From Taenia hydatigena (taxonomy: Eukaryota > Platyhelminthes > Cestoda > Cyclophyllidea > Taeniidae): a stretch of 64,000 nt of DNA. Positions 1 to 10,689 of this stretch are shown one piece after another (position 1 is the stretch's first letter; every line of letters starts with the position of its first letter). The translations under genes were made by a program, and so were the position numbers. The DNA is taken from contig JADWOT020000004.1 in NCBI GenBank assembly GCA_036345935.2, forward strand, positions 10,868,565 through 10,932,564. Reading direction: 5' to 3'. Below the pieces are notes generated by a model. The model did not search any database. It was not told the origin of the DNA and saw only the letters and a list, made by a program, of their open reading frames with translations.

Positions 1-440
1 GTGAGTGGTACGTGTAGGTGGGTGGATGGATGAATGAGTGCGTTAGAGAATGCAGAAAAATAGCAGAATGCAGTGAGGCATACGCAGATGTTGGGAGGGA
101 GACGCAGTCCATGTACATAAAATCATAACGTGTAGATTTATAGGAGTTTGGTAATGCTGGCGTTGTTGGCCTTAAAACATGAGACATGAGCGTGGGCTGG
201 CCTGCGAAATCATCCCTGTGGAAGTGGGTGAGTGGGTGGGGAGGAGGACCGCGTGACCACACCTCACACGTGTGTGTGTGTGTGCTTGTGTGTCTGTGTC
301 ATTTGACCTCGTTGAGCGTGCGCGATTCGTGAGTTGTAGGGAGACTGACTGCATTGAGGTATAGGTGATAGTGCGTCGAATGGATAGAATGAGGTGAAGA
401 AGAGGCGAGCGGTAAATGGAGGCCAAGGAAGATAAGCAAA
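1..440. repeat. Segmental duplicate block R1, left copy (cut by window edge)
   Basis: This stretch matches 30698-31062 in the same orientation, with substitutions and small indels. Landmarks in both copies are the GGTGGATGAATGA stretch, the run ending AATGCAGAAAAATAG, the GACGCAGTCCATGTACA stretch and the GT microsatellite. In the right copy R1 lies just downstream of a broken F-box gene, so another such copy may lie just left of this window. Short reading frames inside it differ between the copies, and I do not call a gene. Confidence 0.8.
268..300. repeat. (GT)n microsatellite
   Basis: A GT-rich run lies inside block R1. A shorter version is found in the right copy at about 30973-30989, so the array is older than the duplication and has changed length since. 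Confidence 0.9.
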
Positions 441-3400
441 TGCGTGGGCTGATACCAACATCAAGTTTGCTGAAACATTAACGTCTTCCAATGTGTTATG
501 TGTTATGTTTGCCCAAATCAACCAACTGCGATCTTTCTACATAGCACTATTAATCCTTCTGAAAAGCACAACACGGATGACCTCGATTATGTAAATCCGA
601 CCCGACGATTCGTAGCTAAGCTCCACCTCACGTGTATAGTGCTAAGCCATCTTTAGGATTTTAGCTTCTATAACCGCATTACAATCCTTTATCGGAACAT
701 CATTAAATACCTCAAGTTGCCTTTCGTCAGGTTGGTCCTGGCATTTGCGAACGACCTCCATAAGTCTGATTTTCTTTGTGCACGTGTTGTGCGACTCTAT
801 GCATCGAAGTAAGACTTAACTCATTCCACACTAAAAGGCGATTTTTACCATTTTAGACTGATTTCTACAGGACTTGATGGCATTGCACACTCCATGCCCA
901 TATCAGTCTGTGTACGAGTATCCCAAAATGCTTGGGTTAATTTTCAAGCCACACATCCAGTGAACACAGCATTTAGGCTAAACATCCTACATGGCGCCTT
1001 CGCCGAATACTCACAGAACATATGTACCCGTAGTGCATCTCGCGAAAAGATGGGTCTATTGTTTCGAATGTAAGAGCTTTTGCCACTAGCGTGAAGTACA
1101 CTTACAAATCATGTACGATTCACATTCACGATGCCATCACTTATTTTTCTCCGAACCACATGAGTGCAAGCCTAAGCGCAATTTCACTTGTGATGTTGGT
1201 GCTGCGCCCCTGTGCATATTATCCTCACACGTTTTGAGTAAGTTTCATAGACACGCCTGCCCATGCCAATTCTGCCTGCTGAAGTTAACATTAGGTCCCA
1301 ACAGCGCTTTCTTAAAGAAAAAGACGGCCTTATTTCAAAAGAGTCCTTGCAAAGAAAAAGGCGCTATTAGATGAGGTGCATGTGCCGCGCACGTTGAGTC
1401 ATATTAAATCATGTTAAATCTGCTGAACATCAAGATAATAAGCTTAAACAAGCAGTGCCTATGGCAGACAATGTGCTGGCGTTGTTCCATGCGATAGCAA
1501 GTTTAAATGCAAAGCATCAGTACGCCTTGTTTGCAATAAAGATAAACGGCTCAACACTTATGATGCTTTTTAACATTGATTTGTTCAGTTCAACCGACCC
1601 AGATACTTTCTCATTGGCCGCTTGTGAAGAAGTAGCAACTGTGAATTCGATTGCAGAAATTCGTGCTCTTGTAATTTGAGGTAATTACTTTTCCAACTGA
1701 ACCGCTGGTCTCCACGTTACCTTCGCTTTCAGCACGTTGCCGCTGCTACCGTTGATACAGACATCATGTGGATCTTTATATTGCCTGAATGCAACTGTGG
1801 TTCCATGCGCATCCCCAAACTTGACGCGAAATGCCTGCAAACCCTTCAAGACTCTATTTGGCAAGTTGTACTATCCGAGTCGCACACGCTCAGACAGGGA
1901 CGGAACCGCCTTCCGCTCTTTATCATCATTTAATGACATTACGTTTTTACCGTGCTTGGGAACAAACCAAGATACACCGGTAATCCACTGATGCGCAATT
2001 GTTTTGCTACAGCTAATCAGGCGGGACATCCATTTGCATTACGCGGTATGAAGCCGACATAGAAGCTTACTACCCTCATTGGCGTTTGTTGGATTGAAGC
2101 AGAGATCTTGCAAGCATTAATGCGACTACCACCATCTTTGAAAGTTCAGGGGTAATCAAAATAATAAACAAACCAATTTACGGCAAGAACTTGTGACAAA
2201 AATAAAGGGCTGGGTGACCGTGAAGTAGTTTCATGGAACCTCAATCGGGACACGTCTTCAAACCTTTATGCGGATACAGGGTCGATCAAGACACTCCACA
2301 CATTTCGCCAAGCAGCCAAATTCTTGGCGCATTAACAGGTCACCCTGTAAGCACATTGGAAAGGCAGGCAAAATACGATACAGAGTAAATCCGAGTGGGG
2401 TGCTGTAACCCACATTAATCCTTAGCAATTAGGTGTACTTATGTACATGTGTAGAGACTGCACAAAACAAAACTCGCATAGGCATTGTGGGGAGAGATTC
2501 TATGAGAAGCAGTATTACCAGCCAATTATATGCCTTATTGTGTAGTAACACTACCAATGTAAAAAGCACGATTTTGCAAAATCTCTACTATGTCACCCCA
2601 TTGGACCGATGGCAGGTACACGGTTCTAGCCTTAACAAGAAGTGTCGGGTGGGAACCAAAATAGAGACCATCAACTGTACCTGATTACGCCAAACACTTC
2701 CATGAGAGCTCCTAGTTACACGGTTTTAATTGCACTTAAGTAGTTATTTTCATTGAGGTGAAATTTTCTGGAATATTGCCTTTAAATTAGTCAACATTTA
2801 GAATGTTAGCGTGCGGGTCGAGAAATTCGACGCACACTGGCCGTTCTTATAATAGCCAATCGTTTCCATTTGTACTGAGGCGTCAATTCTTAATCTACCC
2901 AGCGTTTTGCCATTGATTGTAGACATCACAAGAAGGCTCTCGGTCAAAAACATGACTGCTGCCAAAAAAACTTCCGGCAAAATATTCGCTTGCTCAACTA
3001 GTAAGATGGGCTGGCTTGGGGCCATGCTGGCAGCCCTAGTATTATGCCCTCTTCTGCCTTCAATAAATTCTCGGCACCCTACGTCTAGGTTGCGAAATAA
3101 GGCTTTTAAAGAATATGTGGAAGTATAGGAGTCATGCTTGGGGCGAACCACATGCGAATAGTTTATTCGGGCTGTGTTTACTAAACATGGCTAGTCAAGT
3201 TGTCAAACGGGGATCACATCTGCTCTAACCCCATATTTAAGCCTGAACACAGGTCCAGCAGTGTTCGTTCGTTCAGCAATGACTACAGCGCACGTGTTGC
3301 AGCACTTCCAGTATCTTACCCAAAGGAAACCTTCATGTGTGCAAATTGCCTTAGGATACAAGCTAGCCCCATCTCATGCGAAGCACACAAAGCAAGTGTG

Positions 3401-3589
3401 CATCATGGTGAGTCCCACTCCCCTTTTCAAGGCGTGTATTGATGCACAGGCATTACATAGTATTCAGGGAGAATGAGTGGTTTGCATCCATTAATTTGCT
3501 GCACCACCAGTGCGCCTTTCGATGATTCACTCAACACTATCTCCATCAATTTAAACATAGTTCAGAATGTTTGCCAGCATGCTATCTGG
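441..3589. other. Intergenic, no confident gene
   Basis: This is mixed-composition DNA with stops in all frames at ordinary spacing. Two frames stand out a little. A 74-residue plus-strand frame at 1455-1679 starts at an internal ATG and has no similarity I recognise. A 117-residue minus-strand frame is listed separately. No repeat block from elsewhere in the window was seen here. Confidence 0.5.
2798..3151 (-). CDS. Unrecognised 117-residue ORF, possible exon
   Basis: This is an open minus-strand frame with mixed polar and hydrophobic composition and no low-complexity tract, which is unusual for this window. Its middle (residues about 45-75) is hydrophobic and could pack as a domain or a membrane segment. 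I see no family motif, promoter or clear splice partner. It may be a chance open frame. Confidence 0.15.
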   Translation of the reverse strand: MVRPKHDSYTSTYSLKALFRNLDVGCREFIEGRRGHNTRAASMAPSQPILLVEQANILPEVFLAAVMFLTESLLVMSTINGKTLGRLRIDASVQMETIGYYKNGQCASNFSTRTLTF

Positions 3590-4190
3590 ATTGCTTAAGG
3601 ATGGATGCAAAACCTTATGGCAGATATGGAGGCCCATCAAAACGACAGCCCTACCAATAAGGCAATGACTCAAAGTAGAAGCTACTCCTTCAAATGCACC
3701 ACCACAAATCCAACGAGAACTACTTTCACCATTTTCTCACTTGACCATACGACTACCCACCACCGTCTCGCATGTGTGACACATCTAACCACTTCTTTCT
3801 CCCTTCCTTTCTTCCGTCCCTCCTTTCTCTATCCTCCTCTTCTTTGAAATGCAAGACTGCTGTCCCACCTATGTGGTTCTTATCTTACCACCATCGAAAA
3901 TGCACATACTGAATGTGCTGCATAAATCTTTTCAACACTCACCCGTCTTCCCGTCATCCACAGCAACAGAAACCCACTACTAAAATTAATCAAGTAACAC
4001 TTTTATTCCACTCGCATTTCAACCGCATTTTTAGCTCACTGGCATTGTGAGGCGACAGCACAGCCTCATCGTTGTGGGTGGTTGCTATCACTTCCACAAG
4101 CACATTCAACGCACCTGCACCTCACCTACACCACAAAGCAGCACATCGTTCCAGTCGTGCCAGTAATAATTATCATGAGGCTGTCGATTG
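3590..4190. repeat. Inverted duplicate block R3, left copy
   Basis: The reverse complement of 11535-12150 matches this block. The first part (about 3605-3710) and the last part (about 4045-4185, a stretch containing GTGGGTGGTTGCTATCACTT) are especially well kept. In both copies the same frame is open for about 35 residues around 3605-3710 (key residues MADMEAHQ and SRSYSF), followed by a pyrimidine-rich tract. This suggests a duplicated exon fragment next to a polypyrimidine stretch. The function is unknown. Confidence 0.8.
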
Positions 4191-4284
4191 AATCCATTGA
4201 TCGTGTCACACACTCAAACATACCGCCACGATAATGTTTGCAACTCGAATGTGTTTACAAAAGCTCTTTCTTTTGGTCTACATT

Positions 4285-4600
4285 TCACTTCGGCTTGTCG
4301 ATCAATTTGGTTTTTCCGTTTGCGATTTTTCTTTCTCGCGTGGACCCTCGTGGACATGGCGCAAGCAGTGCTGACGAGGAGAGGTAGGTGCTCGCCTTTA
4401 CACACACCTCTACTAACGTCCTTGTCATGCGGGTTGCCAAAGACGCCAACAGGCTGTCTTTCACAAAGCACTTCAGACAGATATTCATGTGGACGGAGAG
4501 CAAGTGGAGCGGGTGGAGGAGATGGAGAACTCGACTGGCGCATCTGATGCGAAGATGGTGAGATTTCAGCTGATGCTGCAATTCTTCGCCTCGCCTCCAA
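4285..4600 (-). other. Exon-like module with conserved HMNICLKCFV frame
   Basis: Read on the minus strand, about 4430-4505 encodes a short segment beginning HMNICLKCFV and ending ASLATRM. An inverted relative at about 5170-5235 on the plus strand encodes HMNIRLRCFV to ASLATHM in the same frame. About half of the nucleotide differences fall at third codon positions without changing the residue, and several of the others are conservative. That pattern suggests the frame was once under coding constraint. The flanks are lysine/arginine-rich or low complexity. No family is recognised. Confidence 0.35.
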
Positions 4601-4923
4601 GTCATTCGATGCGGAGGCGGCAGCGACGGTCGGCAGAAACGGAAGGAGATACCGGCGCCGCAGACATGACCTACGGTGTTACCGATCTTCCGGATGAGTA
4701 CGAATGGAGGGACGAAGGAGGAGGTAGTGATGTGGATTGCGCAAGGGGCCTTTGCGCTGAAAGGAGGAGGAGAAGACGGATGGAGACAAAGGGCCGTTTC
4801 GAAGAGGAACGAGGACGGGCAGGAGGAGGACGAGGAGGTGCCGGTGGAGCGGGAGCGTACATACATACCTGCCCTCTCGCAGCCTCCACACCTACCGAGT
4901 CACATTATGCCCACCTTGAATAA
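4489..4923 (+). CDS. Arg/Glu/Gly-rich ORF, doubtful
   Basis: A 144-residue plus-strand frame overlaps the minus-strand module above. It is dominated by GAG, GGA and CGN codons (acidic centre, then Arg-rich and Gly-rich). Purine-rich strand asymmetry keeps stops out on this strand and opens the opposite strand too, where a 193-residue frame exists. I list it because it is long for the region, but composition alone can explain it. Confidence 0.12.
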   Translation: MDGEQVERVEEMENSTGASDAKMVRFQLMLQFFASPPSHSMRRRQRRSAETEGDTGAADMTYGVTDLPDEYEWRDEGGGSDVDCARGLCAERRRRRRMETKGRFEEERGRAGGGRGGAGGAGAYIHTCPLAASTPTESHYAHLE

Positions 4924-5096
4924 TCAATGGAAAAAAAGTCTACTTAATTTCTTTACCTCAGCGTACTCACCTAGTCCTCAAATGAAGGCCTGGCAATAAC
5001 TTATCTTTGACAGGTGATTGATGGATGCGCGTCAACGCCTTAGGCTTCATCTAGCGACTTCCACTATTCGTCGCTATTTGCCAAACGTCACATCAG

Positions 5097-5325
5097 ATGC
5101 GACTACTTGCAAGTTCTCCCTCCGCCCACACTGCCCACCCTGCCCATTCTGTCCCACTTCCTCTTCTTCCACATGAACATTCGTCTGAGGTGCTTTGTGT
5201 CAGACAGCTTCTTCGCTTCTTTAGCGACCCACATGCCATCTTTCTTATTTTTGTTCTTCTTCTTGTTTGTTCAAATGCATCTCTTCTGTTCATTAGACGA
5301 ACGCCTTATCTCACTTAGCACTTAG
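5097..5325 (+). other. Second copy of the HMNI..CFV module
   Basis: This is the plus-strand relative of the 4285-4600 module (inverted orientation, about 600 bases apart). After the conserved segment it runs into a Phe/Leu-rich, TM-like stretch (key residues FLFLFFFLFVQ) and ends at the TAG near 5323-5325. A third relative of the end part lies inverted in 45830-46140 and keeps the same frame and the same stop codon, with several amino-acid changes. It could be the 3' exon of a small membrane protein family or a non-coding repeat. Confidence 0.3.
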
Positions 5326-5560
5326 TAGGCGGCAGGATGGCAGTGATGCCACAGAATCCACCTTACATTTCGTTTCCGGGCAACTCTCTCCCTCCACATC
5401 AAGTGCTCATCTTTAAAGTCATTCTTGATGAATGACGAGGATGGAGCGATGGTTGATGGGATGAAAAGAAGCCCGCTGCGCTCTGTTTATGTCGATTTGA
5501 CTTCAATGCATCCAAGCAAATGATGAAGGAGGACGAGCAATTAGGTCATGGCACAGGAAC
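5225..5560. repeat. Dispersed inverted repeat R4, left copy
   Basis: The block matches the reverse complement of 45830-46115 over about 290 bases, including the stretches around CACTTAGCACTTAGTAGGCG and CAACTCTCTCCCTCCACATC. The partner lies about 40 kb away in otherwise single-copy DNA. This is the only duplicate I found linking the two halves of the window, so it behaves like a mobile or dispersed repeat rather than part of a local tandem array. Confidence 0.85.
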
Positions 5561-5658
5561 TGACTTCTCTTAACAGGGTCACAAGTGGCGCAACTCCTTG
5601 CCTCCGCAACTAATTCACTGACTACTTCTTAACAACCCACCAACCAATATCACTTTCG

Positions 5659-6033
5659 ATGGAAATTTCAACTGACATGATCCCTCCAAATTATTCAAGT
5701 GGCCGAACTCTTTTGCAAGAACTGCCTCATTCTCCGTCACCTCACTCAGTGAGGGTGTGCTGCCTTTGTGGTTGGCAATATATCGGTGTTCCCGTTCGTT
5801 TGCGGTCTGATTATGCCGAACTCACTTCAATGCATCTAAAACCACTAAAACTAAAAAAAATGCACCAAATATTTGCAAGATTCCCACCTTCGGAAGCTAA
5901 AAAAAAGCCCACTAATGCGAAACAACGGTTGCCAAAACAAGCAGCACTCACCCCAGCCGCGTACAAATCTAACCAATCAGGTAAAAGTTTGTTTGGTAAA
6001 ACAAACAAACCTCTGATTTTAATATGTTTTTGA
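5659..6033 (+). CDS. Lysine-rich ORF, possible exon ending at a GT donor
   Basis: This is a 124-residue open frame. Its second half (residues about 60-110) is Lys/Ala/Pro-rich, and it runs into GGTAAAAG at about 5980, which could serve as a splice donor. The phrase ACTTCAATGCAT at about 5825 also occurs in block R4 (about 5507), so part of the region may be a diverged repeat. There is no recognised domain. Confidence 0.2.
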   Translation: MEISTDMIPPNYSSGRTLLQELPHSPSPHSVRVCCLCGWQYIGVPVRLRSDYAELTSMHLKPLKLKKMHQIFARFPPSEAKKKPTNAKQRLPKQAALTPAAYKSNQSGKSLFGKTNKPLILICF

Positions 6034-6039
6034 TAATGC

Positions 6040-6769
6040 AACAATTGTCACAAACCTTAACAATTTCGTAGTAAGCAAAAAATTTCGGGTGTAAGCACAC
6101 AAGTGAAACTATTTACGAATTGCGCACGAGTGAGAGATATGGCAATGAATATTAACAGTCCATTATGCGTTGATGCTATATAATTAGGTGTAACAGCGCA
6201 AAGTAAATGTGGTTTAAATAACATCATTTCATTTTATTGTGCTGTTTATTTGAAAATTTTAATTGCATTTTGACATGTATTTTGTAACAATGTTGACATT
6301 TCGTGGAGGAATAACTTTGTAGCACTTTGTCTATTGGAACCACCGGTTTCGGACACGGTCACAGAGGTGGCCGTACTGTTCTAGCTGCGTGGGCTGTCCT
6401 CTGGGTCATCCCAGCAGCCTATATCCCTCTGTCCGTAGTATATATATATATATTCTACCCTAGCATTCTGCCTTCTTTTGCCTTCGAGGGAGCCTCAGGA
6501 GGCTACAACTTGGCTGATTTTGTAGCAAATGTGATGGCTTTTTAACGACATCTTATATTTCTAATATCTACGCCAATAAGGTCGGTTAAGGTCGTAAATG
6601 AATGACTGGCTTGTGCACTCGGCTGAGTGTTGTGTTGTTTTGCTTTCTTCCCACTCAAATGGGTCGTTTCACCAATGATTAATATGCCAACGATTGTTGG
6701 GAAATGGATGTCTTGCCATTCGCGACTCAGGACAGTGTTGAGAGTGGAGTACGTTAGTTTGTGACATGT
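6040..6769. other. Intergenic; weak repeat around 6327-6545
   Basis: The segment starts AT-rich. The open frame at 6327-6545 contains a short AT microsatellite (about 6438-6452). Its end weakly resembles 13390-13450 (both have a TATATA run, then AGCATT and CCTCTTTTGC-like text), so the two may be old copies of one element. I do not call a gene. Confidence 0.4.
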
Positions 6770-7319
6770 CCACAGTGGATGAATGGAAGTATGGATGAAT
6801 GGTTGAGAAGGGCCACCGATTTGGCGTCTTTACAATAGAAGCTGAAGAGCTCCCAAAGTGAAAGGTAAGGTAGGAGCAGAGATGCTGGTTATTTTGTGTG
6901 TCTACTCATGACGTTATTGTGGTACTTGTATGCACAGCATGGGTTAATTGATTTGTTCTCCTCGAGGAATATGGTGTTACCCAATGCGTTTGCAATTTCA
7001 CAAGTTGATTTAACCTGCTGGAGATGCGTTCGATGAGTAAGCCCCAGTCCACTTGCTCTCCTTTTACCCATCCATCCGCTCACCCACCCACTCATTCCCA
7101 TTCATCCACTTCGAACGGCAATTCGAGAGCTTTATGGCAATTAGTTCAATTCATTCACACACTCCACTCGTTCCTTTGCAGTAACAATCAATTGTGTTGC
7201 GAAGTCACGCAGTGGGAGGTGCGATGTGCGACTGCGAATGTGACCAGGAATCCATTTCGAGTTGTGTGAGATCATGGTGCAAAGCGTGATCTAACGCAAC
7301 TTGGCTACAATTCACGCAG

Positions 7320-7690
7320 CTCACAACAAGCCTCCAACAAGTTACAATGACCACCAAAAGTGGCGCATTGTGACTGAATTAGCATCATCGGAACAAATAA
7401 AATGTTCTCTGAATTTTATTTGTCAATCATACTAGTACCAAATCTTATCATTTTACAAGCACCTCCTGTTAAGCCACGCATATCCCATTGCATCGTCGGT
7501 CGGTGATGTCCACGTTTTCTGAATTTTATTTTTCAATCATACAGTACCAAAGCTTATCTTTCCACAAGTTGTCATGGTTGAAGAGCAACAAACAAGCCTC
7601 AAATAATTTGCAATGACCACCACGAATCGGTGCATTGTAACTACATTAGTACTGTCGGGAAACTCAAAATATTCCCTAAATTTTATTCCT
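7320..7690. repeat. Degenerate tandem repeat, unit about 260 bases
   Basis: The phrase CAAGCCTCMAAnnAnTTnCAATGACCACCA followed by a GCATTG motif and a TCCCTAAATTTTATT/TCTGAATTTTATT motif occurs at about 7328 and again at about 7590. An intermediate TTTCTGAATTTTATT copy is at 7515. The single matching segment at about 20305-20410 indicates that the tandem arose here or was lost there. Confidence 0.55.
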
Positions 7691-7760
7691 GTGAATCGTA
7701 GTTTGAATTACGACGGCTACTGAGTAGTTATCGTGGCTTTAGCGCATGCAGTAAGGAGAA

Positions 7761-8003
7761 ATGGATGAGGAACACAATGATGAAGCGGTGCATTGTCGAA
7801 AGTGTAATGAAGATTGGGCGTATGTGGAGGCAAAAGCTTGCGAAAATAGCGCGAGCAAATTCCATCACAGATTAGACAGTGTAACTAATGCTAAGTGGCG
7901 CTTTCACAGACACTACTTTACAAACGCGCACAAACATTTTTACTCTCTGCAGCGTAACTGTGGAAGTTCATACCGCAACCGCACGTCACTGCGCACAGAG
8001 TAA
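7761..8003 (+). CDS. Small basic protein, 80 residues, duplicated and broken elsewhere
   Basis: An ATG in good context (AGGAGAAATGG) opens an 80-residue frame ending in TAA. The start is acidic (MDEEHNDEAVH), then comes a CRKC pair and a His/Arg-rich second half. The homologous block at 20530-20780 keeps the ATG and the first residues (MDEAHNGEAVH) with synonymous changes (GAG/GAA, AAT/AAC), but has stop codons soon after (TAG at about 20587). Frame conservation supports past coding. This copy is the only intact one. No family is recognised. Confidence 0.4.
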   Translation: MDEEHNDEAVHCRKCNEDWAYVEAKACENSASKFHHRLDSVTNAKWRFHRHYFTNAHKHFYSLQRNCGSSYRNRTSLRTE

Positions 8004-8650
8004 TTTGGTATCAGTGTGCATTTGTGCAATGCACTTGACACTGGCCTGCTGTAATTACTCGAAGTTGAGGCAATTGCACTGCGTCAACTTGCATTAACCA
8101 AGTCACGAGGAGGAAGAGGAGGAAAGGGAGAACAGGGGAAGCAAATTTACTGCCCCACAACACGTTGGAACACGTGGTGATGGCAATGCAATGCAATGCA
8201 TGCAAGCCTGTGTGATGTGGCGTGGGGTGTGCTCCGATTAGCTTCCCTTTCACAAATCAGCAATGCTCCTCACTGCATTGGCGGCTCCGCACGCTGCGGC
8301 AAATGTGGCTACACTCCTCATTTATAATGATACCCACTGTTGGCATATCACATTCTCATCGCTACGTGTGGGTTGGAGATTGAGGCTTCCTTTCCATCGT
8401 CTTAAACCACCACACACACACAGGATAGAATACTCTTGTGCTTGACCGATCTATGGGCAGAAAATTGCCGCCGACAATGCCACGTGGAGGGGCAGTTGAG
8501 ATGAGGTCTACGATATCGTCCTCCACACGGTGGCACCACGTTGTCACACAACTGGTGGAAGAGCACAATGTCCGCCTACTTCGTGGATGGTGTGAGGAGT
8601 GGGTGCGTGTTAGGCACTGTGTAGGTCGGTAAAACAGCGCCTTCTTTCTC

Positions 8651-8678
8651 TTCTTCTTCTTCTTCTTCTTCTTCTTCT
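8651..8678. repeat. (CTT)n microsatellite
   Basis: There is a run of CTT/TTC triplets in the upstream flank of the F-box pseudogene. The other copy has a much shorter run at about 29092-29105, so the array has expanded or shrunk since duplication. Confidence 0.9.
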
Positions 8679-9440
8679 CCTGTCCTCAAAGCCACTCACC
8701 TCGTCCACACGAAGAGTTGCTAGTATTGGTGCTGTGCCATTGAGGCGTGCGGGTTATCGGGGCACCACCTCACTGTCACATCAACGCGCACTGCCCTGTC
8801 CACGCAATGTGGTCCGCCCTGTCCGCCTTTTAGCAAGACATTGGCATAATGAGATGAATCGAACAACAAGAAAAGACACAAATCCACATTGGGTTGTGTG
8901 TGTGTGCGTGTTTCCTTTTCCATTCGACGAGCAGCAGGGCTACTCACTGGGCTAATATGGCCAACATTTTGCAACAAACGCAGAGAGGGACTCGTAGATT
9001 TACAGCATGAGCGATTGAGCGATTGAGTGAGTGAAGCAAGGGTAGACCGCACAAGTGCCATCGTTGCTCGCATTGTGACTTTGGCTTGAGAAAGGCAGAA
9101 ATGCTTTGCCATTAGATGAGGTGGGTGTCTACTACTACTACTACAACTACCGCGAAGTACCAAGTGGACAACGGTGTGGATGATGCAATTGTCGTTGCAA
9201 GCAATCAGTGTGACGCGAGGACTGTGTTGTGTCTCACCACATCCCACCTTCGCATTATTTATCGGCGGAAAGGCATTATGTGACAGACGTGTTGATGGCG
9301 TGACTGCCGAAGTAGTAGACAACCACAAGCACAAACACGACGACGTGACAACCAAGGCACGAACACGTCAATGAGGTCAGCCAAATGACTATCCTCACCC
9401 TCGCTCCCCCCCTCCCTACCTCCCTCCCCCTAACGGAAGC

Positions 9441-9448
9441 TATATTAA
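9441..9448 (+). promoter_or_regulatory. TATA box of F-box pseudogene copy A
   Basis: TATATTAA is followed by CCTCGACGTCTGCGTCACG. It stands 57 bases before the ATG and aligns with TATATCAA at 29797 and TATTTAAA at 35430 in the two relatives, which keep the same spacing. The conserved position in three diverged copies supports a real core promoter with a leader of about 25-30 bases. Confidence 0.6.
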
Positions 9449-9497
9449 CCTCGACGTCTGCGTCACGCAGTCATTCTACGCTTCCGACCATCCGACA

Positions 9498-10463
9498 ATG
9501 TTGCGTACCGGTCATCTCTACTCCCTTCACTCACCGACATTCTTTCTACACCATCTTCACGTATCCTCACTTCACTTCAATACCCCTCACCTGCAATTTT
9601 CTCTTGCCACTAACCAAGTTGCACTTTCGTTGACATTTAGGCCGAGGATGATGCTGCACATCGCAAAACCACCCAACTGCCACCCGAATTGGCACCACAA
9701 ATATGCCACTTCCTGAATGTTCCCGACTTCATGAATATGTGCAAAGCAATGCCGCATTGGAGGTGGATACTACGAAGTCGTCGTTAGCGTGAGGCACTCA
9801 ATCGCTACATCAGTGGGTGGAAGTGGCTTGACAAGAACATGTGCAGTTTCGGCATTGCAGAATCACATGGAGGAGGTGGATTCATTCCAACCAATCCTTT
9901 CTCAACATTGTCGTTAACTTATCAAGCCGACAGTACATTTCTGTCTGCTGCCTATTCTTGAAAATGTGTACACAGCCCTCGACACAGATGAGGGAGAATT
10001 TTTGGATTCTCCTCGCATGCTTGAATTTAATTGCACTCTTGCCAATGACAGTTTATTGGAAGGAAGCCCCTTCGTTATGGGCCCTGACTTTACACTAAAT
10101 GGTTCCTGAGTTGAATATTACCTGGCAAGAGGCAATTTCATGCATAAAGTGCGCATTTTAAAAGAGGACTTCCATGATCACTTCCGCTATTATGATTGCC
10201 TTATCTACATACTGGAGAGGGATTTTGACTTGATGGACAGCCTCATTAGTCTTCTTGGCATTATAATACCGCATCAAGTACTAGTCATTGCAGTCGTGAG
10301 AGACGGGGTGCGTGATGCGGAGGAAGACATGCAGGTGCCCTCCGCTTTCGTGGACAGTATAGAGGACATTGAGAATAGTCCACTGGCCACCGCGAGCGTG
10401 AATTGGCGTCTACGGTGCTGCAAGTGCTTCGGATCCGACTACTGCAACACAATGGAGCGCTGA
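9498..10463 (+). pseudogene. F-box (FBXO4-like) pseudogene, copy A
   Basis: This is a relative of the intact gene at 35486-36457. The ATG (9498-9500) should be followed by an intron, but the donor has become TT instead of GT. The acceptor ATTTAG is intact at 9635-9640. Exon 2 starts an F-box with the LPPEL motif and MPHWRWIL, then hits TAG at 9785. A frameshift near 9840 and further stops (including TGA near 10107) follow. The tail, about 10140-10400, is again readable and closely matches the intact protein: YDCLIYIL, PHQVLVIAVV and NWRLRCCK correspond to CDCIIFLA, PHQILIIAV and NWRLWCIK. It cannot make a full product. Confidence 0.75.
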
Positions 10464-10689
10464 GAATACCACGTCGTCATCTACGTGGGAGCCACATGAC
10501 GGAGGACATGAATTGCTCGTGCATCGTAAACCACCACCACTTCCACCACCACCTTTATCACTACATATGGAATAGGCTGATTCGGATGGTTGAATGAAAG
10601 AATAAAGGAAGAGTCTTGTGAGATGAGTGGAGAGAGGATGTAATGCTGGAGTGTACTTTCCTACTGCATGGCAGATGAGATGAGATGTG

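Larger units (their letters stand above)
6770..8065. repeat. Segmental duplicate block R6, first copy
   Basis: The left part (6770-7045) matches 33116-33390, including the GGATGAATGGAAGTATGGATG stretch. The right part (7030-8065) matches 19980-20850, both in direct orientation. The two partners overlap only slightly, so this copy is the most complete and the others are complementary fragments. It abuts block R2 at about 8070. Confidence 0.8.
8071..10140. repeat. Segmental duplicate block R2, left copy
   Basis: This is about 2 kb in direct orientation to 28528-30475, at an identity I judge by eye to be about 90 percent. It holds about 1.4 kb of 5' flank, a TATA-type promoter and most of an F-box pseudogene. 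Differences include a longer CTT microsatellite here and a 28-base deletion in the F-box of the other copy. Confidence 0.9.

Noticed and set aside
1455..1991. Possible Gypsy-type aspartic protease remnant
   Set aside because: A short NATVVPC-like segment at about 1790 resembles the NGTxV part of such proteases, but the catalytic DSGA/DTGA motif is absent and no RT or integrase follows.
4285..4866. 193-codon minus-strand open frame as one protein
   Set aside because: The upstream two thirds lie in purine/pyrimidine-asymmetric DNA where both strands stay open by composition. Only the short HMNICLKCFV segment shows frame conservation with a second copy.
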